This document shows, piece by piece, positions 1 through 5,972 of a stretch of 5,972 nt of DNA. The notes beneath the pieces are model-generated. The model was not told the DNA's origin. It was given only the letters and a program-made list of their open reading frames with translations, and did not search any database. This stretch comes from an uncultured Bacilli bacterium (GTDB lineage Bacteria > Bacillota_I > Bacilli_A > RF39 > UBA660). Position 1 is the stretch's first letter, and every line of letters begins with the position of its first letter. Where the stretch lies: the NCBI GenBank assembly GCA_947856335.1, contig CANUCD010000061.1, positions 1 through 5,972 of the forward strand. Reading direction: 5' to 3'. A program made the translations under genes and the position numbers.

Positions 1-45
1 AAATATACAGGACTAAGCAAAGAAGAAGTAGAAGCGTTAGAATAA
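1..45 (+). CDS. C-terminal end of an upstream gene (partial)
   Basis: Frame 1 is open from the window edge to a TAA at 43-45 and gives the residues KYTGLSKEEVEALE. The ending TGLSKEEVEAL resembles the C-terminus I know from Rpn-family PD-(D/E)XK nucleases (annotated as putative transposases), many of which end in a TGLSKEEIEKL-like sequence. Fourteen residues are too few to assign a family, so this is only a hint. The reading direction matches all other genes here, and a promoter for the next gene begins 17 bases after the stop, so this gene probably belongs to a separate transcription unit. Confidence 0.45.
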   Translation, partial: KYTGLSKEEVEALE

Positions 46-58
46 TGCTTCTTTTCTT
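23..58 (+). terminator. possible hairpin at the end of the upstream gene
   Basis: The arm at 23-35 (AAGAAGTAGAAGC) can pair with 47-58 (GCTTCTTTTCTT) in about 12 pairs, with one bulged T and one G-U pair, around an 11-base loop containing the stop codon. It lies between a gene end and a new promoter, where a terminator is expected. The T-run after the stem is poor, because the Ts are mostly inside the right arm, and purine-rich coding sequence facing a pyrimidine-rich stretch can pair by chance. This is a weak call. Confidence 0.25.
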
Positions 59-61
59 GTA

Positions 62-90
62 TTGCTCAATTTAAAGTTAAATGATATAAT
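62..90 (+). promoter_or_regulatory. sigma-A type promoter, extended -10, for the nucleotidyltransferase-ligA unit
   Basis: A perfect TATAAT at 85-90 is preceded by TG at 82-83, making the extended -10 TGATATAAT. A TTGCTC at 62-67 matches the first three -35 bases, with a 17-base spacer. Transcription would begin near 97, giving a leader of about 15 bases that holds little besides the AGGAGGA ribosome site at 102-108. There is no room for a riboswitch or leader peptide. Confidence 0.75.
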
Positions 91-111
91 TTAGGAAGTA
101 TAGGAGGAATT

Positions 112-1011
112 ATGAAAAGTTTAACATTAGTTGTGATGGCAGCAGGTATGGGGAGTAGATTTGGAGGATTAAAACAGATTGAACCAGTAGGACCAAATGG
201 AGAGCTAATTTTAGATTATTCTATTTATGATGCTAAAAGATATGGTTTTACTAAGGTTGTTTTTGTTATTCGCCATGATATTTATGATATTTTTAAAGAA
301 AAGATAGGAGATAGAGTAAGTAAGTATATTCCTGTTTCTTATGCTTTTCAAACACTTGATTATAAAATTCCTAAAGATAAAATACCTCCACAAAGAAGTA
401 AGATGTGGGGTACTGCTCATGCTGTATTAGCAGCAGAAGATTATGTAGATGGTGATTTTGCTGTTATCAATGCCGATGATTTTAATAGTTTTGAAGTATA
501 TGAGCATTTTAAAAGGTTTCATGAAAATAGTGTTGATGAATATGAGTATTTATCTGTTAATTATCCTTTTTATGTGACTCAAAGTAAGTATGGAGCAGTA
601 AAAAGAGGAGTATGTCTTGTGGAAGATGGATATTTAACAGGTACACTTGAAAGTGAAATTAAAAATGAATCTGGCAAATTAGTTGCATACCCTCTAGATG
701 GAAGTTCTTCTTTTCCTATTTTAGAGACTCAACCTGTTACAGTTAATTTGTTTTTGTTTAAAAAAAGTTTTTTTGAGTTTTTAAATCGTGATTGGCAAGA
801 GTTTATAGAAAATGGTTTAACTGATTCTAATGAGTTTATGTTGCCAGTTGTATTAAGAAAAGCTTTATTAAATAAAGAAATTAAGATTAAAGCTGAAACT
901 AGTCATGGTACTTGGCTTGGTATGACTTATAGGGAAGATGTGGAAAATATAAAAAATACTATTAAAAATATGATAGAGAAAGGAGAGTATCCAGCAAAAC
1001 TTTGGGACTAA
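112..1011 (+). CDS. nucleotidyltransferase, NTP_transferase (sugar-nucleotide type) family
   Basis: This 299-residue cytoplasmic protein has the Rossmann-like fold of enzymes that couple a nucleoside triphosphate to a sugar phosphate or similar acceptor, releasing pyrophosphate. The N-terminal signature AAGMGSRFGGLKQ is at residues 10-22, with the triphosphate-binding glycines and K21. WGTAHAVLAA at 99-108 is the base-recognition region. VINADD at 118-123 carries the expected metal-binding aspartate. The segment TWLGMTYREDVENIK near 267-281 is typical of this roughly 300-residue Firmicute family, so the gene looks intact. The start is secure: AGGAGGA at 102-108 sits just upstream of ATG. The acceptor substrate cannot be read from sequence; hexose-1-phosphate or a choline-phosphate-like acceptor are both possible. 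ligA follows after one base, so the two are probably cotranscribed, though no functional link is evident. Confidence 0.88.
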   Translation: MKSLTLVVMAAGMGSRFGGLKQIEPVGPNGELILDYSIYDAKRYGFTKVVFVIRHDIYDIFKEKIGDRVSKYIPVSYAFQTLDYKIPKDKIPPQRSKMWGTAHAVLAAEDYVDGDFAVINADDFNSFEVYEHFKRFHENSVDEYEYLSVNYPFYVTQSKYGAVKRGVCLVEDGYLTGTLESEIKNESGKLVAYPLDGSSSFPILETQPVTVNLFLFKKSFFEFLNRDWQEFIENGLTDSNEFMLPVVLRKALLNKEIKIKAETSHGTWLGMTYREDVENIKNTIKNMIEKGEYPAKLWD

Positions 1012-1012
1012 T

Positions 1013-3004
1013 ATGGAAGAGGCAAAAAAAAGAATAGAAGAATTAACAAATATTTTAAAGAAAGCTAATTATGAATATTATAATTTAGATAATCCATCGA
1101 TTACAGATCAAGAGTATGATAAGTATTTAAGAGAACTTATAAATTTAGAAGAAAAATATCCAATGTTTCAAGATGCTAATAGTCCTACTAAAAGAGTGGG
1201 GGGAGAGGCAATTGATAAGTTTAGTAAAGTTCGTCATGCTATTCCTATGATTAGTTTATCTAATGTTTTTAATGAAGAAGAAATTCGTGATTTTGATAAA
1301 AGAATTAGGAATGTTGGATTAAGTCCTGAGTATGTGTGTGAGCAAAAGATAGATGGACTTAGTGTTTCGCTTCATTATGAACATGGCAAACTTAAATTTG
1401 CAGCGACTAGAGGAGACGGTATTATTGGCGAAGATATTACGCATAATGTTGTTACAATAAAGACGGTTCCACTAAAGTTAAGTCGTGATATTGATATTGA
1501 AGTACGTGGTGAAATTTATATGAATAAAGCTACTTTAGAAAAAATCAATCGCGAAAGACTTTTAAATGGGGAAGAAAAATTACAAAATGTTAGAAATGCA
1601 GCGGCAGGTTCTATTAGACAATTAGATCCTAAAGTGGCAGCTAAAAGACATTTAGATACATGGATATATCATTTGCCTAATCCTCTTGATTATGGAATTA
1701 CTTCACATTATGAAGCTTTAAATTTCATGAGAGAATTAGGTTTTAAAGTAAATCCTGCTTCTAGGTTAGTACATAATGTTGATGAAATACTTGCTTATAT
1801 TAAAGAATATACTGAAAAAAGAGCATCTCTTCCATATGAAATAGATGGAATAGTTATTAAAGTAAATGATATTAGAATGCAACAAAAATTAGGCTCTACA
1901 ACTAAATATCCTAGATGGGCTACGGCTTATAAATTTCCTGCTGAAGAAGTATTGACAAAACTAATTGATATTAAATTTACGGTAGGTAGAACTGGACAAA
2001 TAACACCAAATGCAGTTTTAGAACCAGTACTTGTTATGGGTTCAACAATTAGAAGAGCTACTTTACATAATGAAGATTATTGTCGATTGTTAGATTTAAG
2101 AATTGGTGATATTGTTTCAATTAAAAAAGCTGGAGATGTTATTCCTGAGGTTGTAGAAGCTAAAACGGATAGAAGAATAGGTACAGAAAAGCCATTTGTT
2201 ATGACAAGTACTTGTCCTATTTGTGGAAGTAAATTAGTAAAAAAAGGAAATGTTGATTATTTTTGTGAGAATATTGCTTGTCCAAAAAAGAATATGGAAG
2301 GACTAATTCATTTTGCTAGTCGAAATGCGATGAATATTGATGGATTAGGAGAGGAAATATTAGAAGATTTTTATAATGAAGGATTTGTAAAAAGTATTCC
2401 TGATTTTTATCATTTATCTAATTATAAAGAAGATATTATTGAGTTAGAGGGATATGGATTAAAGAAAGTTAATAATTTACTTTTAGCAATTGAAGAGAGT
2501 AAACAAAATAGTTTAGAAAGATTATTATTTGGGCTTGGTATTGCAGGAATAGGATCTAAGAATGCTAAACTTTTAGCAAGTCATTATAAAACTATGGAAA
2601 ATATAGAAAATGCAACTTATGAAGATTTAGTATCGATTAAAGATATAGGTGATGTTTTAGCTAAGAATATTGTAAATTATTTTGCTAATCCTAGTAATAT
2701 CGAGTTAATTCATACTTTAGAAGATCTTGGTGTTAATATGAAATATTTAGGTGAACCTTTAAAACAAAATGATATTTTTACGGAAAAAAGATTTGTTATT
2801 ACGGGAACTATTAGTTTTATGAGTAGAGATGAGATTAAAGCTCTTATTGAATCTTTTGGTGGTAAATGTATTGATTCTGTTAGTAAAAAGACAGATGTTG
2901 TGATTGTTGGACGTGATGCTGGTAGTAAGTATGATAAAGCAATGGAATTACATATTCCAATATGGGATGAAGCAAAATTCAAAGAGATTGTAGATAGTTT
3001 GTAA
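1013..3004 (+). CDS. ligA: NAD-dependent DNA ligase LigA
   Basis: This essential bacterial ligase seals nicks in DNA during replication and repair, using NAD as adenylate donor. All domains are present in its 663 residues. Domain Ia has the NMN-binding residues Y22, Y23, D32, Y35 and D36. The adenylation domain has the catalytic lysine K112 in KIDG, TRGDG at 132-136, VRGEI at 164-168 and DGIVIK at 278-283. An OB fold spans about 318-398. The zinc finger has C401, C404, C418 and C423. Helix-hairpin-helix repeats lie near 500-560 (GIAGIGSKNA, SIKDIGDVLA), and the BRCT domain covers about 590-663 (FVITGTISFMSRDEIK, then ESFGGK). Length and residues are normal, so it should be active. The start fits the family N-terminus, but no good ribosome site lies just upstream; the nearest AGGAG is 28 bases before the ATG. 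With TAA-T-ATG spacing to the previous gene, translational coupling is likely. Usual neighbours such as pcrA are absent. Confidence 0.98.
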   Translation: MEEAKKRIEELTNILKKANYEYYNLDNPSITDQEYDKYLRELINLEEKYPMFQDANSPTKRVGGEAIDKFSKVRHAIPMISLSNVFNEEEIRDFDKRIRNVGLSPEYVCEQKIDGLSVSLHYEHGKLKFAATRGDGIIGEDITHNVVTIKTVPLKLSRDIDIEVRGEIYMNKATLEKINRERLLNGEEKLQNVRNAAAGSIRQLDPKVAAKRHLDTWIYHLPNPLDYGITSHYEALNFMRELGFKVNPASRLVHNVDEILAYIKEYTEKRASLPYEIDGIVIKVNDIRMQQKLGSTTKYPRWATAYKFPAEEVLTKLIDIKFTVGRTGQITPNAVLEPVLVMGSTIRRATLHNEDYCRLLDLRIGDIVSIKKAGDVIPEVVEAKTDRRIGTEKPFVMTSTCPICGSKLVKKGNVDYFCENIACPKKNMEGLIHFASRNAMNIDGLGEEILEDFYNEGFVKSIPDFYHLSNYKEDIIELEGYGLKKVNNLLLAIEESKQNSLERLLFGLGIAGIGSKNAKLLASHYKTMENIENATYEDLVSIKDIGDVLAKNIVNYFANPSNIELIHTLEDLGVNMKYLGEPLKQNDIFTEKRFVITGTISFMSRDEIKALIESFGGKCIDSVSKKTDVVIVGRDAGSKYDKAMELHIPIWDEAKFKEIVDSL

Positions 3005-3020
3005 ACTATTTACATTTTTT
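2989..3020 (+). terminator. intrinsic terminator overlapping the end of ligA
   Basis: The arm at 2989-3000 (TGTAGATAGTTT) pairs with 3003-3014 (AAACTATTTACA) in up to 12 pairs, one of them G-U. The innermost pairs must open to make the loop. A run of six Ts follows at 3015-3020. The left arm is ligA coding sequence and the TAA stop (3002-3004) lies at the loop and the start of the right arm. The stem is AT-rich, so termination may be incomplete. It fits the new promoter that begins 30 bases downstream. Confidence 0.75.
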
Positions 3021-3049
3021 ATTCATGGTAATTGTCAAGTAATTATAAA

Positions 3050-3078
3050 TTGTGTTCATTAGGAAATAATGGTATAAT
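3050..3078 (+). promoter_or_regulatory. sigma-A type promoter, extended -10, for the membrane-sensor operon
   Basis: A perfect TATAAT at 3073-3078 is preceded by TG at 3070-3071, giving TGGTATAAT. TTGTGT at 3050-3055 is a partial -35 with a 17-base spacer. The transcript would start near 3085, only a few bases before the ribosome site at 3091. The design closely matches the promoter at 62-90. No operator-like palindrome is evident around it. Confidence 0.78.
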
Positions 3079-3090
3079 AAATTTAACTAT

Positions 3091-3096
3091 GAGGTG
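3091..3096 (+). promoter_or_regulatory. ribosome binding site that decides the start of the small membrane protein
   Basis: GAGGTG at 3091-3096, followed by A, is a strong Shine-Dalgarno match 9 bases before the ATG at 3106. An in-frame GTG at 3094 lies inside this motif, so it cannot be the start that the motif serves. Confidence 0.85.
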
Positions 3097-3105
3097 AAAT
3101 ATTTA

Positions 3106-3612
3106 ATGAAAAAATTAAGAAAAATATGGCAAGAAAATAGTGTGTTATTTGTTTTATTGTTTATTTTAATTGCTTGTTTGATTGCAATATCAGTTGTTGT
3201 TATTACATACTTTGTAGGAGATTCTAGTTCTAAATATGGAGATAGATTAGAGGGAATTGAAAATTATCCTTTTAATGAAGATATGGAACAAGAAATTATT
3301 GGTAAAATAAAAGAAAGTGAAATAGTTTTAGATGTTAGTATGAGAGTTAGTGGTAAAACAATTTATGTTACTATTACTTTTATACCAGAAACAACACTTG
3401 TTGAGGGACAAAGTATTGCTTTAGCTAGTCTAGATTATTTTAGTGAAGACACTCTTAGTTTTTATGATTTAGAATATATGATAAAAGCAGATGCAACAGA
3501 AGAAACAGAAGGATTCCAAATAATTGGGGCACGAAATGTTTCTGGTACTGGTGGTATTGTTTGGAATAATAATACTGTTTTTGAAGAAGAAGAGGAGCAA
3601 AAAGAAGAGTAG
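3106..3612 (+). CDS. single-pass membrane protein with an extracytoplasmic domain, family not recognised
   Basis: I do not recognise a family for this 168-residue protein. A short basic N-terminus (KKLRK) is followed by one long hydrophobic stretch at about 12-37, so the N-terminus should be inside and the rest outside the membrane. The outer part, about 38-155, looks like one small alpha/beta domain: an acidic helix near 57-71, strands near 73-94 (including GKTIYVTITF), a helix near 101-111, then strands (YDLEYMIKA, GFQIIGARN) and a closing GIVWNNNT at 150-157. The last residues are almost all Glu (158-168), a charged tail. The ATG at 3106 is preferred to the in-frame GTG at 3094, which lies inside the ribosome site. 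It is first in its operon, and the receptor gene begins 6 bases after its stop. A role with that receptor is inferred only from position and topology. Confidence 0.85.
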   Translation: MKKLRKIWQENSVLFVLLFILIACLIAISVVVITYFVGDSSSKYGDRLEGIENYPFNEDMEQEIIGKIKESEIVLDVSMRVSGKTIYVTITFIPETTLVEGQSIALASLDYFSEDTLSFYDLEYMIKADATEETEGFQIIGARNVSGTGGIVWNNNTVFEEEEEQKEE

Positions 3613-3618
3613 GTAGTT

Positions 3619-5646
3619 ATGAAAAATAAAAAAAGTGTTATTATAACTGTTATTATTGTTATAGCTGTTGTATTAACGGGTTTAATTGTTTATAGGGTTT
3701 TAACTGATGAGAGTAAACTTACTTCGAGTGAGAAAAGATGGATTAACGATAATATAAATACTGTTCAAAATGTAAATGTTATAAATGATGTTAATTTATT
3801 TGGAAATACGGGAAGTGGTGTTTTCTATGATTTTTTAAATGATTTTGAACAGACTTATGATTTAGAGATAAATCCTGTAACTTTTCGTTATGGTGCAAAT
3901 CCAGATGGGCTTACTTTAGGGGTCGCAAAGACGCTTGATGATGATGATTTTGTTTTTTATGAAGATCACTATGTTTTAGTAGGAAAGACAAGAGAAGTGA
4001 TTAGTGATTATGCTTCTTTTGCTGGTATGAATATTGGTGTACTTTCTTTAGATGCTTCATATATTAGTAGTTATCTAAAAGATGCAGGAACGATTAGTTT
4101 TACTCAGTTTGATGATAAAGAAGAATTATTGCAAGCTTTTAGCGAGGAAGAAAATATAGAATATATTATTGTTCCTTTAAGTGTTTATTTAGATACTATT
4201 TTAGAGAATAATTATATTATCAATTATCATTGTTCTGATATGAAACTTTATTATGTTATTCATGGTGGTGATAGTCCTTTTTCAAATATTTTAAAGAAAT
4301 TTTATCAAAATTGGTATTTAGATAATTTGGATGCTTATTTAAAAAGAGCAGAGTTTCAAGTGTTTACATCTTCTCTTAAAATTAGCGAAACAGAAGTAGA
4401 TGCAATGCAATCAGTTACTTATAATTATGGATTTATAAATAATAGTCCTTATGAAGTAATTATGAGTGGTAATTACGGAGGAATTGTTGCAATGTATTTA
4501 TCCGAGTTTAGTCGTTTTAGTGATATTGAGTTTAATTATACGAAGTATAGAAATCTCAATCGTTTTAAGAAAGCTATTAGTGAAGATGAGATAGATTTAT
4601 ATTTTAATTATTATGAGTTTGATGATGATTATCATGAACTTGATTCTAATTTAATCGTTCGTTATAGTGTTATTGCTCATAATGAAAATCATTTAGTTGT
4701 TAATAGTATTGAAAGTTTAGCTGGTAAAACAGTATATGTAGAAGAAGATAGTATTATTCATCATTATTTACAAAGTGTTGAGGGTATTAAAATTGAAACT
4801 TATGAAGATGAAAAAGATTTAAAGAAGCTAAATAAAAAGAATGCTATTATTGTGATTGATCAAAATATTTATAATTTATATTCTGGAAGTACATTATCAG
4901 AGTATACAGAAAGATATCGTGATTCTTTAAATACAACTTATAAATTTAAATCAAGAACAGATAGTGCGTTTTTCAAATTGTTTACTAAGTATGCTATGGT
5001 AATAGATAATAATGAGATTATTTATGATGGAATGTATAGTCATGCTATGACTGTTAAGACAGGAAGTATTTTGGGAACAATTGCTAAATATATTTTACTT
5101 ACTATTTTTATCTTTGCTGTTATCTTTATTGTATTTTATAAGAGTAGTAAAAGAGTAAAAGTAGCTAAAAAGTTTAAAAAAGATAATAAGATGAAGTTTA
5201 TTGATCAGCTAACTAGTTTAAAAAATCGTAATTATTTGAATGAATATATTCATAATTGGAATAATAATACCGTATATCCTCAAACAATGATAGTAATTGA
5301 TCTTAATAATATTCAGTTTATCAATGATACACTTGGATATGAAGAGGGAGATAAACAGATTCAAGCAGCAGCTAATATTTTAATTAAGACTCAGCTTGAT
5401 AATAGTGATATTATGCGTACGGATGGAAATGAGTTTTTGATTTATTTAGTTGGATATACGCAAAAACAAGTTTCAAATTATATTCATAAGTTAAATAAAG
5501 AATTTAAAAAACTTCCTTATGAGTATGGAGCAGAGTTTGGATATTCAATGATTTTAGATCATGTTAAGACAATAGAAGATGCTATATTAGAGGCTACAGA
5601 TGAGATGAAAAAGCAAAAGAAGAAAAGTGAGGATGAAGATGCGTGA
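3619..5646 (+). CDS. membrane receptor: two tandem solute-binding domains, transmembrane helix, degenerate GGDEF domain
   Basis: This 675-residue protein is built like a transmembrane sensor. A basic N-terminus and helix at about 6-26 anchor it. The linker LTSSEKRWIND at 34-44 resembles the one before sensor-type SBP_bac_3 domains. The first binding domain spans about 45-245, with a second-lobe segment FAGMNIGVLSLDAS at 134-147. The second spans about 265-480, with YGGIVAMYLSEF at 286-297 and the matching segment LAGKTVYVEEDS at 367-378. A second helix at about 488-507 leads into a very basic stretch (508-524), placing the C-terminus in the cytoplasm. The GGDEF domain covers about 527-660: DQLTSLKNR at 529-537, DLNNIQFIND at 561-570, RTDGNEF at 600-606. 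The signature is DGNEF, the second aspartate of the metal loop is N563, and no RxxD inhibitory site is seen. It may therefore bind nucleotide or signal through contacts rather than make c-di-GMP. Ligands are probably small molecules such as amino acids, but this is unproven. A weak AGGT at 3611-3614 precedes the ATG. Confidence 0.88.
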   Translation: MKNKKSVIITVIIVIAVVLTGLIVYRVLTDESKLTSSEKRWINDNINTVQNVNVINDVNLFGNTGSGVFYDFLNDFEQTYDLEINPVTFRYGANPDGLTLGVAKTLDDDDFVFYEDHYVLVGKTREVISDYASFAGMNIGVLSLDASYISSYLKDAGTISFTQFDDKEELLQAFSEEENIEYIIVPLSVYLDTILENNYIINYHCSDMKLYYVIHGGDSPFSNILKKFYQNWYLDNLDAYLKRAEFQVFTSSLKISETEVDAMQSVTYNYGFINNSPYEVIMSGNYGGIVAMYLSEFSRFSDIEFNYTKYRNLNRFKKAISEDEIDLYFNYYEFDDDYHELDSNLIVRYSVIAHNENHLVVNSIESLAGKTVYVEEDSIIHHYLQSVEGIKIETYEDEKDLKKLNKKNAIIVIDQNIYNLYSGSTLSEYTERYRDSLNTTYKFKSRTDSAFFKLFTKYAMVIDNNEIIYDGMYSHAMTVKTGSILGTIAKYILLTIFIFAVIFIVFYKSSKRVKVAKKFKKDNKMKFIDQLTSLKNRNYLNEYIHNWNNNTVYPQTMIVIDLNNIQFINDTLGYEEGDKQIQAAANILIKTQLDNSDIMRTDGNEFLIYLVGYTQKQVSNYIHKLNKEFKKLPYEYGAEFGYSMILDHVKTIEDAILEATDEMKKQKKKSEDEDA

Positions 5647-5972
5647 AAAGATAAAAAGGGGGTTTCATAATTTTTTTAAAATAATCACTAAGCCAGAGAT
5701 GGAAATATTACCTGGTCATCTTGCTTTCTCATTTGTTATTTCCATCGTTCCAACACTTACTATTCTTACATATGTTGCTTCTATTTTTCATTTTGATTTA
5801 GCTTTTATTAGTGATTTTATTACTCAATCTTTTAGTTCTGAATTTGCTGATATGCTTCTTGGAACAAATATGGTTGTTAGTGCTGATTTTAATTTCTTTT
5901 TAACGCTTATAGTAGCATATATTATTGCTAGTAATGGAGCAGCTTCTGTTATTGCTAGTTCTAATATGATTT
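5639..5972 (+). CDS. YihY/BrkB-family membrane protein (N-terminal part, cut by window end)
   Basis: The frame stays open to the window edge for 111 residues. After a basic N-terminus (MREKIKRGFHNFFK), LPGHLAFSFVISIVPTLTI at 24-42 matches the first conserved helix region of the YihY/virulence factor BrkB family, where small residues alternate with a conserved Pro. A second hydrophobic segment lies at about 84-105 (FNFFLTLIVAYIIAS). Members are polytopic inner-membrane proteins of about 280-400 residues with no settled function; the old label ribonuclease BN for this family is wrong. The start is supported by GAGG at 5629-5632, six bases before the ATG. The ATG lies 8 bases inside the receptor gene's end (ATGCGTGA), so translation is probably coupled and the gene belongs to the same operon. 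Confidence 0.85.
   Translation, partial: MREKIKRGFHNFFKIITKPEMEILPGHLAFSFVISIVPTLTILTYVASIFHFDLAFISDFITQSFSSEFADMLLGTNMVVSADFNFFLTLIVAYIIASNGAASVIASSNMI

Noticed and set aside
211..420. Open frame of 69 codons on the minus strand
   Set aside because: It lies wholly inside the well-supported nucleotidyltransferase gene, has no family features, and AT-rich coding sequence often leaves such antisense frames.
979..987. AAAGGAGAG motif as the ligA ribosome site
   Set aside because: It is about 28 bases before the ligA ATG, too far for normal initiation, and no in-frame start lies at suitable spacing that fits the LigA N-terminus.
2710..2982. Open frame of 90 codons on the minus strand
   Set aside because: It is antisense to the HhH/BRCT end of ligA, has no ribosome site or recognisable motif, and is best explained as a shadow of ligA.
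3032..3037. TTGTCA as an alternative -35 box
   Set aside because: It is 35 bases from the TATAAT at 3073, far too distant, and no -10 lies at proper spacing; TTGTGT at 3050 has the correct 17-base spacer.
3005..3105. Possible regulatory RNA or riboswitch in the gap after ligA
   Set aside because: The predicted transcript starts near 3085, leaving only about 20 bases of leader, and no further hairpin is visible in the gap beyond the ligA terminator.
3166..3180. Possible lipobox LIAC (residues 21-24) in the small membrane protein
   Set aside because: The four residues fit a lipobox, but the hydrophobic stretch continues for about 13 residues after the Cys, as in a transmembrane helix and unlike a lipoprotein signal peptide.

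Overview
This AT-rich window reads entirely left to right and looks like the chromosome of a low-GC Firmicute of the Bacilli/Erysipelotrichia/RF39 kind. The reasons are the strongly A/T-biased codon use, purine-rich Shine-Dalgarno sites, extended -10 promoters, an NAD-dependent DNA ligase and a Firmicute-type nucleotidyltransferase. Every tryptophan codon I checked is TGG, and TGA serves as a stop at 5644-5646, so the standard code (table 11) fits better than the Mycoplasma code. The exact lineage is inference.

Region 1 (1-3020) holds the last 15 codons (including stop) of an upstream gene, a promoter (62-90), a sugar-type nucleotidyltransferase (112-1011) and ligA (1013-3004), which starts one base after the nucleotidyltransferase stop. 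The unit ends in an intrinsic terminator (2989-3020) whose hairpin includes the last codons and the stop of ligA.

Region 2 (3021-5972) is a second transcription unit driven by a promoter at 3050-3078. It encodes a small single-pass membrane protein of no recognised family (3106-3612), then a 675-residue membrane receptor with two tandem extracytoplasmic solute-binding domains and a cytoplasmic GGDEF domain whose signature is degenerate, DGNEF (3619-5646). Last comes the start of a YihY/BrkB-family membrane protein (5639-5972, cut by the window end), which overlaps the receptor gene by 8 bases.

The first unit is housekeeping. The second looks like a cell-envelope sensing operon: the orphan membrane protein and the receptor both place their main domain outside the membrane, and the receptor passes a signal to a GGDEF fold that probably does not make c-di-GMP in the usual way. 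That receptor and its partner are the most interesting content. No mobile element, CRISPR array, tRNA or rRNA was seen. The only sizeable gene-free gap (3005-3105) holds a terminator tail and a promoter.
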